A DNA stretch of 40,075 bases, taken from the NCBI GenBank assembly GCA_011365025.1, contig RDOF01000028.1:1-40075 (forward strand), in the 5' to 3' direction. The stretch comes from Candidatus Thorarchaeota archaeon (GTDB lineage: Archaea > Asgardarchaeota > Thorarchaeia > Thorarchaeales > Thorarchaeaceae). The translations under genes were made by a program, and so were the position numbers. Below the pieces are notes generated by a model. The model had not been told where the DNA came from. It ran no database searches and saw only the letters and a program-made list of their open reading frames with translations. Shown here one piece after another: positions 1-7,398 of the stretch; the first letter of the stretch is position 1, and each line of letters begins with the position of its first letter.

Positions 1-1
1 T

Positions 2-274
2 ACCAATAGAGAATCAGAAGCCATTGATGTCCTAGCTGAAGCTGTTGATTCTTTGGAACGGCTCTACTCTCAAGCACCCTCTGCCTATTGTGATAACCTC
101 ATCATTGTGTTGCGAAACCAAAGATTACTACTTTCGAATATCAGTGAGCCAACTGAGAAGATTACCACTAGACTCAATGAACTTGGATTCTCACAAGAGG
201 TTGATGATGACAATTGGTCTCTCTTGGATGAAATTCAAGCTCACCCACCAGGTTTTCATGTCGCAGCTTCGTAA
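2..274 (+). CDS. 3' end of an unrecognised protein gene (truncated by window start)
   Basis: Reading frame 2 is open from the first base of the window to a TAA at 272-274 and encodes about 90 residues. The stretch is rich in acidic residues and Leu, has no membrane segment, and ends in an AHPPGFHVAAS tail. It looks like the C-terminal helical part of a soluble protein that starts upstream. In-frame TTG codons occur, but none has a ribosome site, so the gene most likely continues to the left. I do not recognise the family. The codon pattern in this frame is more protein-like than in the overlapping frame that opens at 45. Confidence 0.5.
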   Translation, partial: TNRESEAIDVLAEAVDSLERLYSQAPSAYCDNLIIVLRNQRLLLSNISEPTEKITTRLNELGFSQEVDDDNWSLLDEIQAHPPGFHVAAS

Positions 275-348
275 ATAGAAAGGATAGTCATCCTTAATCC
301 AACTGCCTCTCGCGGGACCCAATGAGGTGCATGCGAAAGCGGAAGCAC

Positions 349-1026
349 CTACATCGGTCTAAGAAACAGCCGGACCTTCATGACACCTTTGTCATCTGTA
401 TACTTTGCCTTGGCCTCTTCAACCTCTGATACTTTGAGGGCTTCATCCATCGTGAGTCCAAGAGTGTCCATAGAAACCTTGAGCTGGATGCTGTCGGTAA
501 TGGCATCAATTGTTGAAGCAGGTACAATAATGTCAACATCCTTCTTGAATCCCAAAGATTCTAGGGTCTCCTCAATGAAACCGCCGCCCACAGTCAGCGA
601 TGCCTTACCATTCACATCGAAATCGATGTCCACCGCTCTGCCTACTACTATTCCGTTCTCATCCAAAATATCCATGTCTTCAAGAGAAGATAGCCGAATC
701 TCTCCAGTAGGAATTGCATCCTTGTCAAGGGTAGACTTCAAGCCATTTCTGCTCGTATTCAATTCAATTCTATCGCCAAGCCTATGGATGAGCGTCCCAT
801 CAAACACAGGGTCCATGTCGGGCCTGACCCCAACCGACTCTAGGAACTCCTCCCAGGCAGACCCTTCCAAGATAAATTGAGAGAGCCTCAGTTCACCATC
901 AAAGGTAAAGGTCATGTCACCAATCCGACCGACCTTCTCGCCTGTAGAATCAACAACGTCGCACTCTCTCAGATCTCTACAGTTCAGTGACCTTGATACG
1001 TCCACGCAAACCACATCCCATAACAA
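349..1026 (-). CDS. PRC-barrel domain protein with two barrel-like repeats
   Basis: This soluble protein of about 225 residues contains two copies of a PRC-barrel-like module. The first (about residues 18-90) has the pattern DVVDSTGEKVGRIGDMTF followed by an Asp-rich strand; the second (about 110-190) has DMDILDENGIVVGRAVDIDF. PRC-barrels occur in photosynthetic reaction-centre H subunits, RimM and many small archaeal proteins, where they mediate protein or RNA contacts; the exact role here is unknown. The first in-frame start is a TTG at 1026. GTG codons a few residues downstream are equally possible, because no ribosome site stands out and a TATA box lies only about 35 nt upstream, which suggests a very short leader. 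It is transcribed alone; the region to its right holds a decayed gene on the other strand. Confidence 0.8.
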   Translation of the reverse strand: MLWDVVCVDVSRSLNCRDLRECDVVDSTGEKVGRIGDMTFTFDGELRLSQFILEGSAWEEFLESVGVRPDMDPVFDGTLIHRLGDRIELNTSRNGLKSTLDKDAIPTGEIRLSSLEDMDILDENGIVVGRAVDIDFDVNGKASLTVGGGFIEETLESLGFKKDVDIIVPASTIDAITDSIQLKVSMDTLGLTMDEALKVSEVEEAKAKYTDDKGVMKVRLFLRPM

Positions 1027-1059
1027 TCTGTCGACTGGATAGTTAAACTCTTGGTTTTT

Positions 1060-1070
1060 TGTTTTATATT
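1060..1070 (-). promoter_or_regulatory. TATA box of the PRC-barrel gene
   Basis: On the minus strand this AT-rich island reads AATATAAAAC, a good archaeal TATA match. A start of transcription 25-27 nt downstream would fall near 1039, about 13-25 nt before the candidate start codons. The position is inferred from the motif only. Confidence 0.45.
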
Positions 1071-1094
1071 ATCATGTTCACTTTGAATAGATGA

Positions 1095-1432
1095 TTGATA
1101 TGCTTATTATACGGGTTCTTCTGGTTTTTTGACAATGCTTACATTGATGGACAGGATGCCGGTTCCTATAACTACACGATTGTGTTTTACGAGGCAAGTG
1201 GTGTGAGTGCATCCGACAGGGTGATGGTTGATGTGACAGAACCTTCCACAACACCAACGAAAACCACTACGACTACCACAACCACGACCACAACTACTTC
1301 AACCTCTGCCACCACGACGTCGACTACCCCTCATGAGTTTATTGATTTCCTCACCGACAACCTCCTCATCGTTGGCAGTGTGGTGGGGCAGGCATCGTTT
1401 TCATTATCGTTATTCTAACAAGAAGACGTTGA
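1095..1432 (+). pseudogene. Remnant of a surface protein: last Ig/PKD-like strand, Thr-rich stalk, frameshifted C-terminal anchor
   Basis: The frame opening at 1095 encodes the end of a beta-sandwich domain (YNYTIVFYEASGVSASD), then a stalk of about 20 Thr/Ser residues, then FIDFLTDNLLIVGSV. In that frame it ends at 1418 with an atypical tail. One frame over, from about 1382, the DNA encodes GGAGIVFIIVILTRRR and a TGA at 1430-1432, exactly the hydrophobic anchor plus basic stop-transfer tail expected after such a stalk. A single-base indel near 1375-1385 therefore separates stalk and anchor. Upstream of about 1130 no signal peptide or further domain is visible. I read it as the decayed 3' piece of a larger exported protein. 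A sequencing error could explain the frameshift but not the missing N-terminus. Confidence 0.65.
1262..1332 (+). repeat. ACN microsatellite coding for the Thr-rich stalk
   Basis: Imperfect ACC/ACA/ACG/ACT triplet array coding for a Thr-rich stalk within the decayed surface-protein gene. A similar array occurs in the metallo-beta-lactamase-fold gene near 22524. Such arrays are prone to slippage and to intergenic recombination. Confidence 0.6.
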
Positions 1433-1468
1433 GCCTTAGTGGCACTTCGAAGAGAATTCATTCGCCAA

Positions 1469-1690
1469 TTAGAAAAAGATACCTTGCTTCCCAGCTTCAG
1501 ACTGGTTTCTGAAGCTGATGCAGCCATTAGGGCACTCCCTGATGCAATTCCCGCATTCCTTGCAATACCGAATATGAGCTACCTCTGGCTTCTCGTCAAG
1601 CTTCTCGTATACCCCGTATCTACATGTCTTGAAACAGGTGCCACATGCATCGCAGCATTCATGGTTTATGACGGTAGGGATTATTCTCAC
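1469..1690 (-). CDS. Small ferredoxin with two [4Fe-4S] cluster motifs
   Basis: The 73-residue protein has two complete cluster-binding motifs. The first is CDACGTCFKTC (C-x2-C-x2-C-x3-C) near the N-terminus, and the second is CKECGNCIRECP around residues 43-54. This is the layout of bacterial/archaeal 2[4Fe-4S] ferredoxins, low-potential soluble electron carriers. The N-terminal stretch before the first Cys is very short. The first in-frame start is a GTG at 1690. A basic/aromatic C-terminal tail follows the second motif. It stands alone, so its redox partner cannot be read from context. The opposite-strand frame over the same bases (1439-1714) is a shadow. Confidence 0.85.
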   Translation of the reverse strand: MRIIPTVINHECCDACGTCFKTCRYGVYEKLDEKPEVAHIRYCKECGNCIRECPNGCISFRNQSEAGKQGIFF

Positions 1691-1911
1691 CTGATTACAT
1701 TTGCTTGCACTTGATTAATGGAGTTGTTGATAAGTACTGACCCAAGGGATAAGCAATCGATTGCGATAACCCACTAGCCATCAAGCCCCTCATTAGAAGC
1801 ACATTTCAATGGCGTTTGGGTTAGAAAGGTAAACTTCCTTACGTCACTTCTCGCCGGTTATTCTGATCGCGCCCTTCCATATCTCGCTGGATCAAAGACT
1901 GCTAGTCCAGT

Positions 1912-2742
1912 TTACTGTGAAAGGTCAGTGCCATCACGATTATGCGTTTCCTTAATTAGGGCTATTGCCCAGCTCTGGTCCACAGTTCTGAGAGCTTTTA
2001 TCACCTTTGTCTTGTCATCTCTATGACCCGATGCCAATACTTCCTCCAGGATTCCTCTGCCTTCATGTCTATCAAGGCTTACCAACGAAATAGATGATGC
2101 AAGGCGGACTGATAGCTCTTCATCTTCCAGACCTTGCAGGAGGCAGTCTATTGTTGAGGGATCCTTTGAGAAGGAGAGTAATTCGGCAGCTAGCTCGCGA
2201 TTTCGAAAGTTGATGTCATTGAGGAGAATCTTGCATAGGCTAACGAAATCATCATCCTTGGCCATTCTTTCAAGATCATGCTTTCTTACATGGCTCCTCT
2301 TTCCTCGGCGCCTTCTCCCTAGCTCTATGAGTGCGTCACTTTTCAAGTAACGCCTTCCAGTGAAATACAGAATGAAACCAATGATGTTAACTCCTCCGTG
2401 GAGAAAGAACAACGTCCACTCATCTAATGGGAACGACTCGTTCTTGAATAGCATCGTGAGAAGAATTGTTGGATACAATATGAGCGGATATGAAAGCACG
2501 AATGCTATACTGTAGTCGTCAAACCCAGAGGGTGACGCACCTGTGAAACACCTGTAGTCAAATCCAACAAAGAAGCACATGATTGTTCCTATTGCAACGG
2601 TGGATGCAGATAGTGACCAAAGCAGAACATTCTCAAACGGTTTCAAAACCGTGTAAGCAAATGAGATGATAATAAGCGAAACTTCAATAAAGAGGCCAAT
2701 CAGCATTGCTAGCTGGCTTAGGTTCTTTATCATTGATTTCAT
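1912..2742 (-). CDS. Membrane protein with four N-terminal TM helices and a C-terminal HEAT-like helical domain
   Basis: The 276-residue protein starts with about four hydrophobic segments (roughly residues 8-30, 36-58, 78-102 and 112-130). A strongly basic linker containing GRRRRGKRSHVRKH follows. The cytoplasmic part (about 150-265) resembles short HEAT/Armadillo repeats: LLNDINFRNRELAAELL, LLQGLEDEELSVRLASSIS and VLASGHRDDKTKVIKAL, each a pair of amphipathic helices. HEAT-like arrays usually serve as protein-binding platforms, so a membrane-tethered scaffold is a fair inference, but I do not recognise a named family. It is transcribed alone, away from the next gene on the same strand. Confidence 0.7.
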   Translation of the reverse strand: MKSMIKNLSQLAMLIGLFIEVSLIIISFAYTVLKPFENVLLWSLSASTVAIGTIMCFFVGFDYRCFTGASPSGFDDYSIAFVLSYPLILYPTILLTMLFKNESFPLDEWTLFFLHGGVNIIGFILYFTGRRYLKSDALIELGRRRRGKRSHVRKHDLERMAKDDDFVSLCKILLNDINFRNRELAAELLSFSKDPSTIDCLLQGLEDEELSVRLASSISLVSLDRHEGRGILEEVLASGHRDDKTKVIKALRTVDQSWAIALIKETHNRDGTDLSQ

Positions 2743-2842
2743 CTATTTGAGTTTCCATTCCGGGAGCAATAAACCTTCGCGATATTCAAGCCCAACCTAA
2801 TGCAGTGCAATTATCTTCCTAGAATTGATTCAATTGCCTATT

Positions 2843-3439
2843 CTAAGTCTTGGTACTTCTTCCACCAATTAGCAAGTAACGTGGGACTTTTTCCATGTAT
2901 TCCTTGTACGAATCGCCGTAATAATCTAAACAAGTTTGCTCTTCGGCTCGGTCACCTGCGCTGTTCAGCAATCGCGAGAGAGCGACGACAATAAGAGCAA
3001 TCCATGATCCCATCGCAATTGAGATTCCGGTGAAAATCGTGAACAGGGAAACTTGCTGAGGGTGTCGCGAAAAGCGATAGGGCCCCGTTGTCACTGGCAC
3101 ATCTAACGAAGCTCTCCTGAAGGTTGTAACAGACCAAACAAGGCTTGTCAAGCCAGCTCCAAAGATTACAAGGCCAAGGTAGAAGCCAATGGTTCCAAGT
3201 CGAAGTGGAGTGAATACAAATAGCACAATACAGATTAAAGAAAAGGTCTTCCCCGTCGCAAACGAAATTTTTTGCCCTTTGCTCCATTTGGACCTATCAA
3301 AACTAGTTAGCCTTGCAACTACATCGCGGGGATATAGGAGGAACATCAGAACTTCCGAAAACACGAGGACTGCGAAAAGGATCCATCCATTGAGTAGTCC
3401 AATTTCCAGAACTGGAAAGAACTCCATCACAATATCCAT
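2843..3439 (-). CDS. Isoprenylcysteine carboxyl methyltransferase-like membrane enzyme
   Basis: The protein is a multispanning membrane enzyme of about 198 residues with four or five TM helices. Its C-terminal half has the ICMT/PEMT signature: GPYRFSRHPQQVSLF, where the Arg-His-Pro contacts the cofactor, and later AEEQTCLDYYGDSYKEYMEKVPRY, where Glu and the Tyr-x-x-Tyr motif lie in the S-adenosylmethionine site. Family members methylate prenylated cysteine carboxyl groups or phospholipid head groups; bacterial and archaeal homologues are mostly uncharacterised, so the substrate is open. The ATG at 3439 is preferred over the one at 3466 because GGTGAAAGG lies just upstream of it. It is divergent from the HD hydrolase gene. 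Confidence 0.75.
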   Translation of the reverse strand: MDIVMEFFPVLEIGLLNGWILFAVLVFSEVLMFLLYPRDVVARLTSFDRSKWSKGQKISFATGKTFSLICIVLFVFTPLRLGTIGFYLGLVIFGAGLTSLVWSVTTFRRASLDVPVTTGPYRFSRHPQQVSLFTIFTGISIAMGSWIALIVVALSRLLNSAGDRAEEQTCLDYYGDSYKEYMEKVPRYLLIGGRSTKT

Positions 3440-3545
3440 GCCTTTCACCGCCCCTATCAATTGCATCCTAACCTAATAAATGTTAGAGCCCTCTAACTTT
3501 TCGCGGTGCAGCACATTCATATGTAGAGTGAATTGGCAAACACTC

Positions 3546-4142
3546 ATGGACGCTGATAGATTTGCAAAGCAGATGAGTTTCATCGTTGAGATTGACAAAC
3601 TAAAGAAGATCGTCCGACAATCTGCGCTGACTGATGGGTCGCGTCAGGAGAACGATTCTGAGCACTCCTGGCATATCGCAATTATGGCCATTTTGCTTTC
3701 AGAATACGCCAATGAACCCCAATTAGATTTGCTGAAAGTTCTCAAGATGCTACTAATTCATGACCTTGTTGAAATCTATGCGGGAGACACTTTCGCCTAT
3801 GATAAGGAAGCGCTTGATCACAAAGAGGATAGGGAACGTGAGGCGGCTCAAAGAATTTTCAGATTACTGCCTGATAACCAATACGAGGATTATTTGAGTG
3901 TGTGGAGCGAATTTGAGGAGTGCTCGACCCCAGAAGCTCAGTTTGCCTCTGCACTTGACGCACTTCAGCCCCTCATTCTCAGCTTCCATAACAAGGGCTG
4001 GTCATGGAAGAAACATGGAGTAACCAAGCAGCAGGTCCTTGACAAAAAACGGAGCATCAGAAGCGGGTCAGAGGCACTGTGGAATTATGCTAGTGAGCTA
4101 ATTGAAAAAGCCTCCCTGGAGGGCTTTCTAGGTGACTCCTAG
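3546..4142 (+). CDS. HD-domain nucleotide phosphohydrolase (YfbR/HDDC2-like)
   Basis: The 198-residue soluble protein has the HD metal-binding pattern: His40 in SEHSWH, His72-Asp73 in LLIHDLVEIYAGD with Glu76 and Asp81, and a distal Asp138 in SALDALQPLI. This order and length match the YfbR/HDDC2 group, which removes phosphate from 5'-deoxynucleotides. The opening (FIVEIDKLKKIVRQS) is where family members normally begin, so the ATG at 3546 is preferred over the ATG at 3480; the extra 22 residues would be atypical. It converges with the dehydratase gene, leaving only 3 nt between stops. The role in nucleotide pool clean-up is from family knowledge; substrate preference cannot be read here. Confidence 0.85.
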   Translation: MDADRFAKQMSFIVEIDKLKKIVRQSALTDGSRQENDSEHSWHIAIMAILLSEYANEPQLDLLKVLKMLLIHDLVEIYAGDTFAYDKEALDHKEDREREAAQRIFRLLPDNQYEDYLSVWSEFEECSTPEAQFASALDALQPLILSFHNKGWSWKKHGVTKQQVLDKKRSIRSGSEALWNYASELIEKASLEGFLGDS

Positions 4143-4145
4143 TCC

Positions 4146-5102
4146 TTAATTGATGCCTTCGAATTGAGAAAAGAACGGTTGAAGGTCTACGTTCCCGCCG
4201 CTAAGAATTGCGCCAATACGTTCTCCTTGAATCTCCTTTGCAATAGAAAAAACGCCAGCAAGTGCCACTGCACCCGAAGGCTCCACAACAATCTTCATTC
4301 GTTCCCAGAGGAACCGCATTGCTTCCACAATTTCCTGCTCAGACACAGTGATGATATCATCAACATTTTCTCTTATTATTGAGAAGGTAAGCCGGGATAG
4401 CGAAGTTCGCAAGCCATCAGCAATCGTTCTGGGATTAACGCTTGGAATCAGATCTCCCGATTGAAATGAACGCATAGCATCATCAGCGTTTCTTGGCTCT
4501 ACTCCAAGAATCGTGGCTTTGGGAAGGAACCCTCTTGTTGCAATTGAGGTGCCGCTTAGCAGTCCCCCTCCTCCAACTGGAGCAAGCATATAATCAAGCT
4601 CATCCACCTCAATAATAAGCTCAAGAGCGGCCGTTCCCGCTCCTGCAATGACATTCTCGTTGTCATACGGATGGACCAGAGTGTAACCGTGTTTTTCAAT
4701 CAATCTGTCCGTCGTATCTTCTCTGGATTGCAGGGTTGGTTCACAAAAGATGACTTCCGCTCCATACCCCTTTGTAGCTTCGACCTTCACAGAAGGAGAG
4801 TTTGATGGCATCACGATGGTACACCCTACCCCTTGCATCGAAGCCGCAAGAGAGAGAGCTTGGGCATGATTGCCTGAGGAGTGAGCAATGACACCCCGCT
4901 CTCTTTGCTCTTTCGACAGGAGTGAAACCGCGTTGAATGCGCCACGAAACTTGAAGGCACCTGCCCTCTGATAGTTTTCACATTTTAGAAAGACCTCGCA
5001 TCCAGTAAGCCGGTCGAGAGTCTTGGAGGTCATAACAGGGGTATGTTCAATGGCATCCTTAATGCGACTTTGAGCTTCCTGAATATCTTTCAGACTGACC
5101 AT
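4146..5102 (-). CDS. Threonine/serine ammonia-lyase (PLP fold type II), short form without ACT domain
   Basis: The 318-residue enzyme has the PLP lysine at Lys51 in AGAFKFRGAFNAV, the substrate loop SSGNHAQAL and the phosphate-binding glycine loop PVGGGGLLSG. Enzymes of this type deaminate threonine to 2-oxobutanoate or serine to pyruvate; serine racemase is a close relative. At about 320 residues it lacks the C-terminal regulatory ACT domains of biosynthetic IlvA, which points to the catabolic or racemase-like form. No ile/val genes are nearby, so a part in isoleucine synthesis is not supported by context. The ATG at 5102 fits the family N-terminus. The gene is monocistronic and convergent with the HD hydrolase. 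Confidence 0.9.
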   Translation of the reverse strand: MVSLKDIQEAQSRIKDAIEHTPVMTSKTLDRLTGCEVFLKCENYQRAGAFKFRGAFNAVSLLSKEQRERGVIAHSSGNHAQALSLAASMQGVGCTIVMPSNSPSVKVEATKGYGAEVIFCEPTLQSREDTTDRLIEKHGYTLVHPYDNENVIAGAGTAALELIIEVDELDYMLAPVGGGGLLSGTSIATRGFLPKATILGVEPRNADDAMRSFQSGDLIPSVNPRTIADGLRTSLSRLTFSIIRENVDDIITVSEQEIVEAMRFLWERMKIVVEPSGAVALAGVFSIAKEIQGERIGAILSGGNVDLQPFFSQFEGIN

Positions 5103-5202
5103 AATCGCGGAATCCTCCGGATATTGAAGAATGTTCCTCTCTCCTGCAAGGTTATTAGGATGCCATCGAACGCTCCCTAGCAGGCATTTCTAGGTGATAA
5201 GA

Positions 5203-5700
5203 GTGGTTCGGACCATAAGAAGAAGAGAGAAGGCTATTATTGAGCAGGCGGAGATGATAGAGATTCTTTGCAAGGCGAAATTCATCACAATTGCCATGTA
5301 TGATGAGAAGGAGGGCCCGTATCTAGCAACGCTGAGTCATGGCTACGATAAGGAGAAGTATAGCATCTACTTCCATTGTGCTCAAGAGGGAAAGAAGATT
5401 GATATCTTGTCAAAGAATAACCTTGTGTGGGGGCAGGCCATGCTTGACTTGGGTTACGTTCAGGGGGCCTGTGATCACCTTTATGCCACAACGCAGTTCC
5501 AAGGGCTTATCACTTTTATTGAGGACCTTGATGAAAAGGAACATGCACTGAGGATTATGATTCATTCCCTTGAGCAAGACCCCGAGCAAGTCATCGCAGA
5601 ACAAATCACGCCCAAGTCGCTGGAGAGAGTTAAGATTGGTCGAATTGATATTCAATTCATGACTGGCAAGAAATCAACAAAGGTTCAGATCTCTGTCTAG
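5203..5700 (+). CDS. Pyridoxamine 5'-phosphate oxidase-like FMN-binding split-barrel protein (NimA-type)
   Basis: The protein of about 165 residues has the split-barrel signature. A helical lead (EQAEMIEILCKAKFITIAMYDEKEGPY) is followed by strands with SIYFHCAQEGKKIDILSKNN, a pattern typical of the nitroimidazole-resistance NimA/PPOX-related group that binds FMN or haem. The GTG at 5203 is chosen because AGGTGAT, an ideal ribosome site, sits at 5192-5198; the GTG at 5194 lies inside that site. Function is probably reduction or binding of a small heterocycle; the real substrate is unknown. The gene is divergent from the dehydratase gene, with about 100 nt between the starts. Confidence 0.8.
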   Translation: MVRTIRRREKAIIEQAEMIEILCKAKFITIAMYDEKEGPYLATLSHGYDKEKYSIYFHCAQEGKKIDILSKNNLVWGQAMLDLGYVQGACDHLYATTQFQGLITFIEDLDEKEHALRIMIHSLEQDPEQVIAEQITPKSLERVKIGRIDIQFMTGKKSTKVQISV

Positions 5701-5789
5701 TCTGGTAATGGGCGGCAATGCTATATCTCCCAGTGAAAGAGGATTGACTCATTCAGCGCGTATCATGTGATTATCCATAGACCGCAGAT

Positions 5790-6161
5790 TTATCGATTCT
5801 TGATGAATAGGTACGTGTATAGAATTACGAAGAGAGCATGAATCGCGATTATTGCCCACAGCATTACACCACCTAATGCCATGAAGTAACCATACAACTC
5901 GACAATCATCATTAGCACAAATGAAATGTCAAAGAAAATGAACACTGCTTGCCGAAAACCTGAGTGTTCCTCGTTACGAATCAAGAAAGCAAACAACGCC
6001 CCTGCAAGGACCCATGACCCAGTGTGTCGCGCCATAACTGGGCCACCATTGAGATAAGTGACTTCTACAAGGTCCAGTATGAATTCTGGAACTAAAAGAA
6101 GGCTGATTCCAAAAAAGAGACCCACAATAGTGGTTAGCAAGAATATTGGTTTTGCCTGCAT
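5790..6161 (-). CDS. Small four-helix membrane protein of unknown function
   Basis: The 123-residue protein has four hydrophobic segments (about residues 7-28, 46-62, 70-92 and 97-119) and short loops. The second loop (GGPVMARHTGSWVLAGAL) is the most polar and conserved-looking part. I do not recognise a named family with confidence; it resembles small DUF-type inner-membrane proteins found in bacteria and archaea. The ATG at 6161 has a GGGAG ribosome site 6 nt upstream. A 12-bp perfect palindrome lies about 45-55 nt upstream of the start. Confidence 0.65.
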   Translation of the reverse strand: MQAKPIFLLTTIVGLFFGISLLLVPEFILDLVEVTYLNGGPVMARHTGSWVLAGALFAFLIRNEEHSGFRQAVFIFFDISFVLMMIVELYGYFMALGGVMLWAIIAIHALFVILYTYLFIKNR

Positions 6162-6203
6162 GTCAATCTCCCATTTGTAGAAAGTACGGCCTGTTTATGA
6201 ATG

Positions 6204-6215
6204 TTTCATATGAAA
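6204..6215. promoter_or_regulatory. 12-bp perfect palindrome TTTCATATGAAA
   Basis: A self-complementary TTTCATATGAAA, flanked by TG on the left and ACA on the right, lies in the noncoding space upstream of the small membrane-protein gene on the minus strand. It could be an operator or part of a promoter. Nothing else in the window shares it, so the role is open. Confidence 0.35.
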
Positions 6216-6337
6216 ACAACAGCAAAATGGAGTTTCATTTCATGATTCATTCGGTCTATATGAGTTTGGGGATTCTAAACCAAATTCCGTGAACTCTGTC
6301 GTCCAGACAATCCAGAAGTTTGAAAATCGCTCGTCAC

Positions 6338-6742
6338 CTAATGCTGCCTTTCGCAAAGGGATGTCAGTACTTGAAGGGCCTCTTTTGCTCTTGATTCCGG
6401 AACGAAGATGTGATCATGGTAATAGGCTGATACCGCATTCGTGCTAATGCCAGCTTTCGCTAGTTCGGTTGTCACAATCGCAATAAAGCCAACCGCCTCT
6501 AGGTTGGAGTGAACGGCGAGGGTAATGAGTTTCCACACTGAAGCATATCTGAGATTATGCCTGTCAGCAGCTTTTTTCGAAACGATCCGGGTTCTTCCTT
6601 CATGTTCATTGAATGTCATAATAGGAGAGAGTCCCATCTTTTCCAAGCTGTCGTCCTTGCTTGTCACAAAGACGTATAGCTCATCCTGCAAAATGGGGTT
6701 CATCATCTTCAGTAAGGTGGCAAGGTTACTCTCTCCAGCCAT
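6338..6742 (-). CDS. ACT-domain protein (DUF2241/ACT_7-like)
   Basis: This protein of about 134 residues opens with GESNLATLLKMMNPIL and has a central YVFVTSKDD strand. It ends with a second ACT half containing LEAVGFIAIVTTELAKAGIS and SAYYHDHIFVPE, the layout of stand-alone tandem-ACT proteins of the DUF2241 type. These are thought to sense small ligands such as amino acids. The ATG at 6742 has GGTGAT 3 nt upstream, and family members start with this sequence, so the longer frame from 6802 that overlaps the nitroreductase is rejected. It lies 19 nt downstream of the nitroreductase stop on the same strand, so the two are probably co-transcribed. Confidence 0.8.
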   Translation of the reverse strand: MAGESNLATLLKMMNPILQDELYVFVTSKDDSLEKMGLSPIMTFNEHEGRTRIVSKKAADRHNLRYASVWKLITLAVHSNLEAVGFIAIVTTELAKAGISTNAVSAYYHDHIFVPESRAKEALQVLTSLCERQH

Positions 6743-6761
6743 GAAATCACCGTCCCCATAT

Positions 6762-7271
6762 TCACTTGCCTTGGTACTTCTCCCATGATACAATTTCGTC
6801 AAGTGTCTTCCTGCTACTGGTCGGTTTCAATTCGCTGTAGCCGAAAGACACACAGCAAATGACCCTAAGGTGACCAGGAATATCGAGAATCTCTCTAAAC
6901 GCAGGCTCAATCTCTGTGTCACGCACTCCCATCCAACAGGAACCCAGCCCCTCATCAAATGCGGCAAGAAGCATATTCTGAACGGCATTGTGGGGGTCGC
7001 AGAGGTGGTACTTCGGATGCTTGTCGGGGTCGCCAAGGACGACAATGACCATTGGAGAATGCATCATGAATCGACCGTAAGCGTGAGCTTGGGCAAGCTT
7101 CTCACGCATCTCCTTGGATTGGACAACGATGAAGTGCCAAGGTTGCTTGTTTGACGCAGAAGGTGCCCATCGTCCTGCTTCCAAAATGGCCCTAATTTTG
7201 TATTCTTCAATATCCTTGTCGAGATAGCCTCGATAGCTCCTGCGGTTTCTAATGGCTTCTTTAACATTCAT
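6762..7271 (-). CDS. Nitroreductase-family FMN oxidoreductase
   Basis: The 169-residue flavoprotein has the family hallmarks: an N-terminal RRSYRGY motif for FMN phosphate binding, then AGRWAPSASNKQPWHFIVV and a C-terminal half with NAVQNMLLAAFDEGLGSCWMG and GYSELKP. Members use NAD(P)H to reduce nitro compounds, quinones, flavins or halogenated tyrosine. The length is at the short end of the family, which is common in archaea. The start at 7271 has no ribosome site, but a TATA box lies about 34 nt upstream, so the mRNA is probably leaderless or nearly so. It heads a likely two-gene unit with the ACT-domain protein. Confidence 0.88.
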   Translation of the reverse strand: MNVKEAIRNRRSYRGYLDKDIEEYKIRAILEAGRWAPSASNKQPWHFIVVQSKEMREKLAQAHAYGRFMMHSPMVIVVLGDPDKHPKYHLCDPHNAVQNMLLAAFDEGLGSCWMGVRDTEIEPAFREILDIPGHLRVICCVSFGYSELKPTSSRKTLDEIVSWEKYQGK

Positions 7272-7298
7272 TGTGAATCATGCACTTAAGGTATCAGC

Positions 7299-7309
7299 AG
7301 GATATAAGC
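7299..7309 (-). promoter_or_regulatory. TATA box of the nitroreductase/ACT unit
   Basis: On the minus strand the sequence reads GCTTATATCC. The distance to the ATG at 7271 is about 34 nt and no ribosome site is present, as expected for a near-leaderless archaeal mRNA. Confidence 0.5.
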
Positions 7310-7398
7310 CATGGGCTGCAATACGAATCAATGCTTGTCCGGACAAAAAAGGCTAAAGGTAGTTCAGGAACGACGAGAGGAGGGCGGTCTCGAATAAA

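Noticed and set aside
380..880. 166-codon plus-strand frame over the PRC-barrel gene
   Set aside because: Ser/Thr-rich antisense shadow of a gene with two recognisable domain copies.
1439..1714. 91-codon plus-strand frame over the ferredoxin gene
   Set aside because: The opposite strand encodes two complete [4Fe-4S] motifs, so this frame is an antisense shadow.
5194..5202. GTG at 5194 as start of the FMN split-barrel protein
   Set aside because: These bases overlap the AGGTGAT ribosome site, which serves the GTG at 5203.
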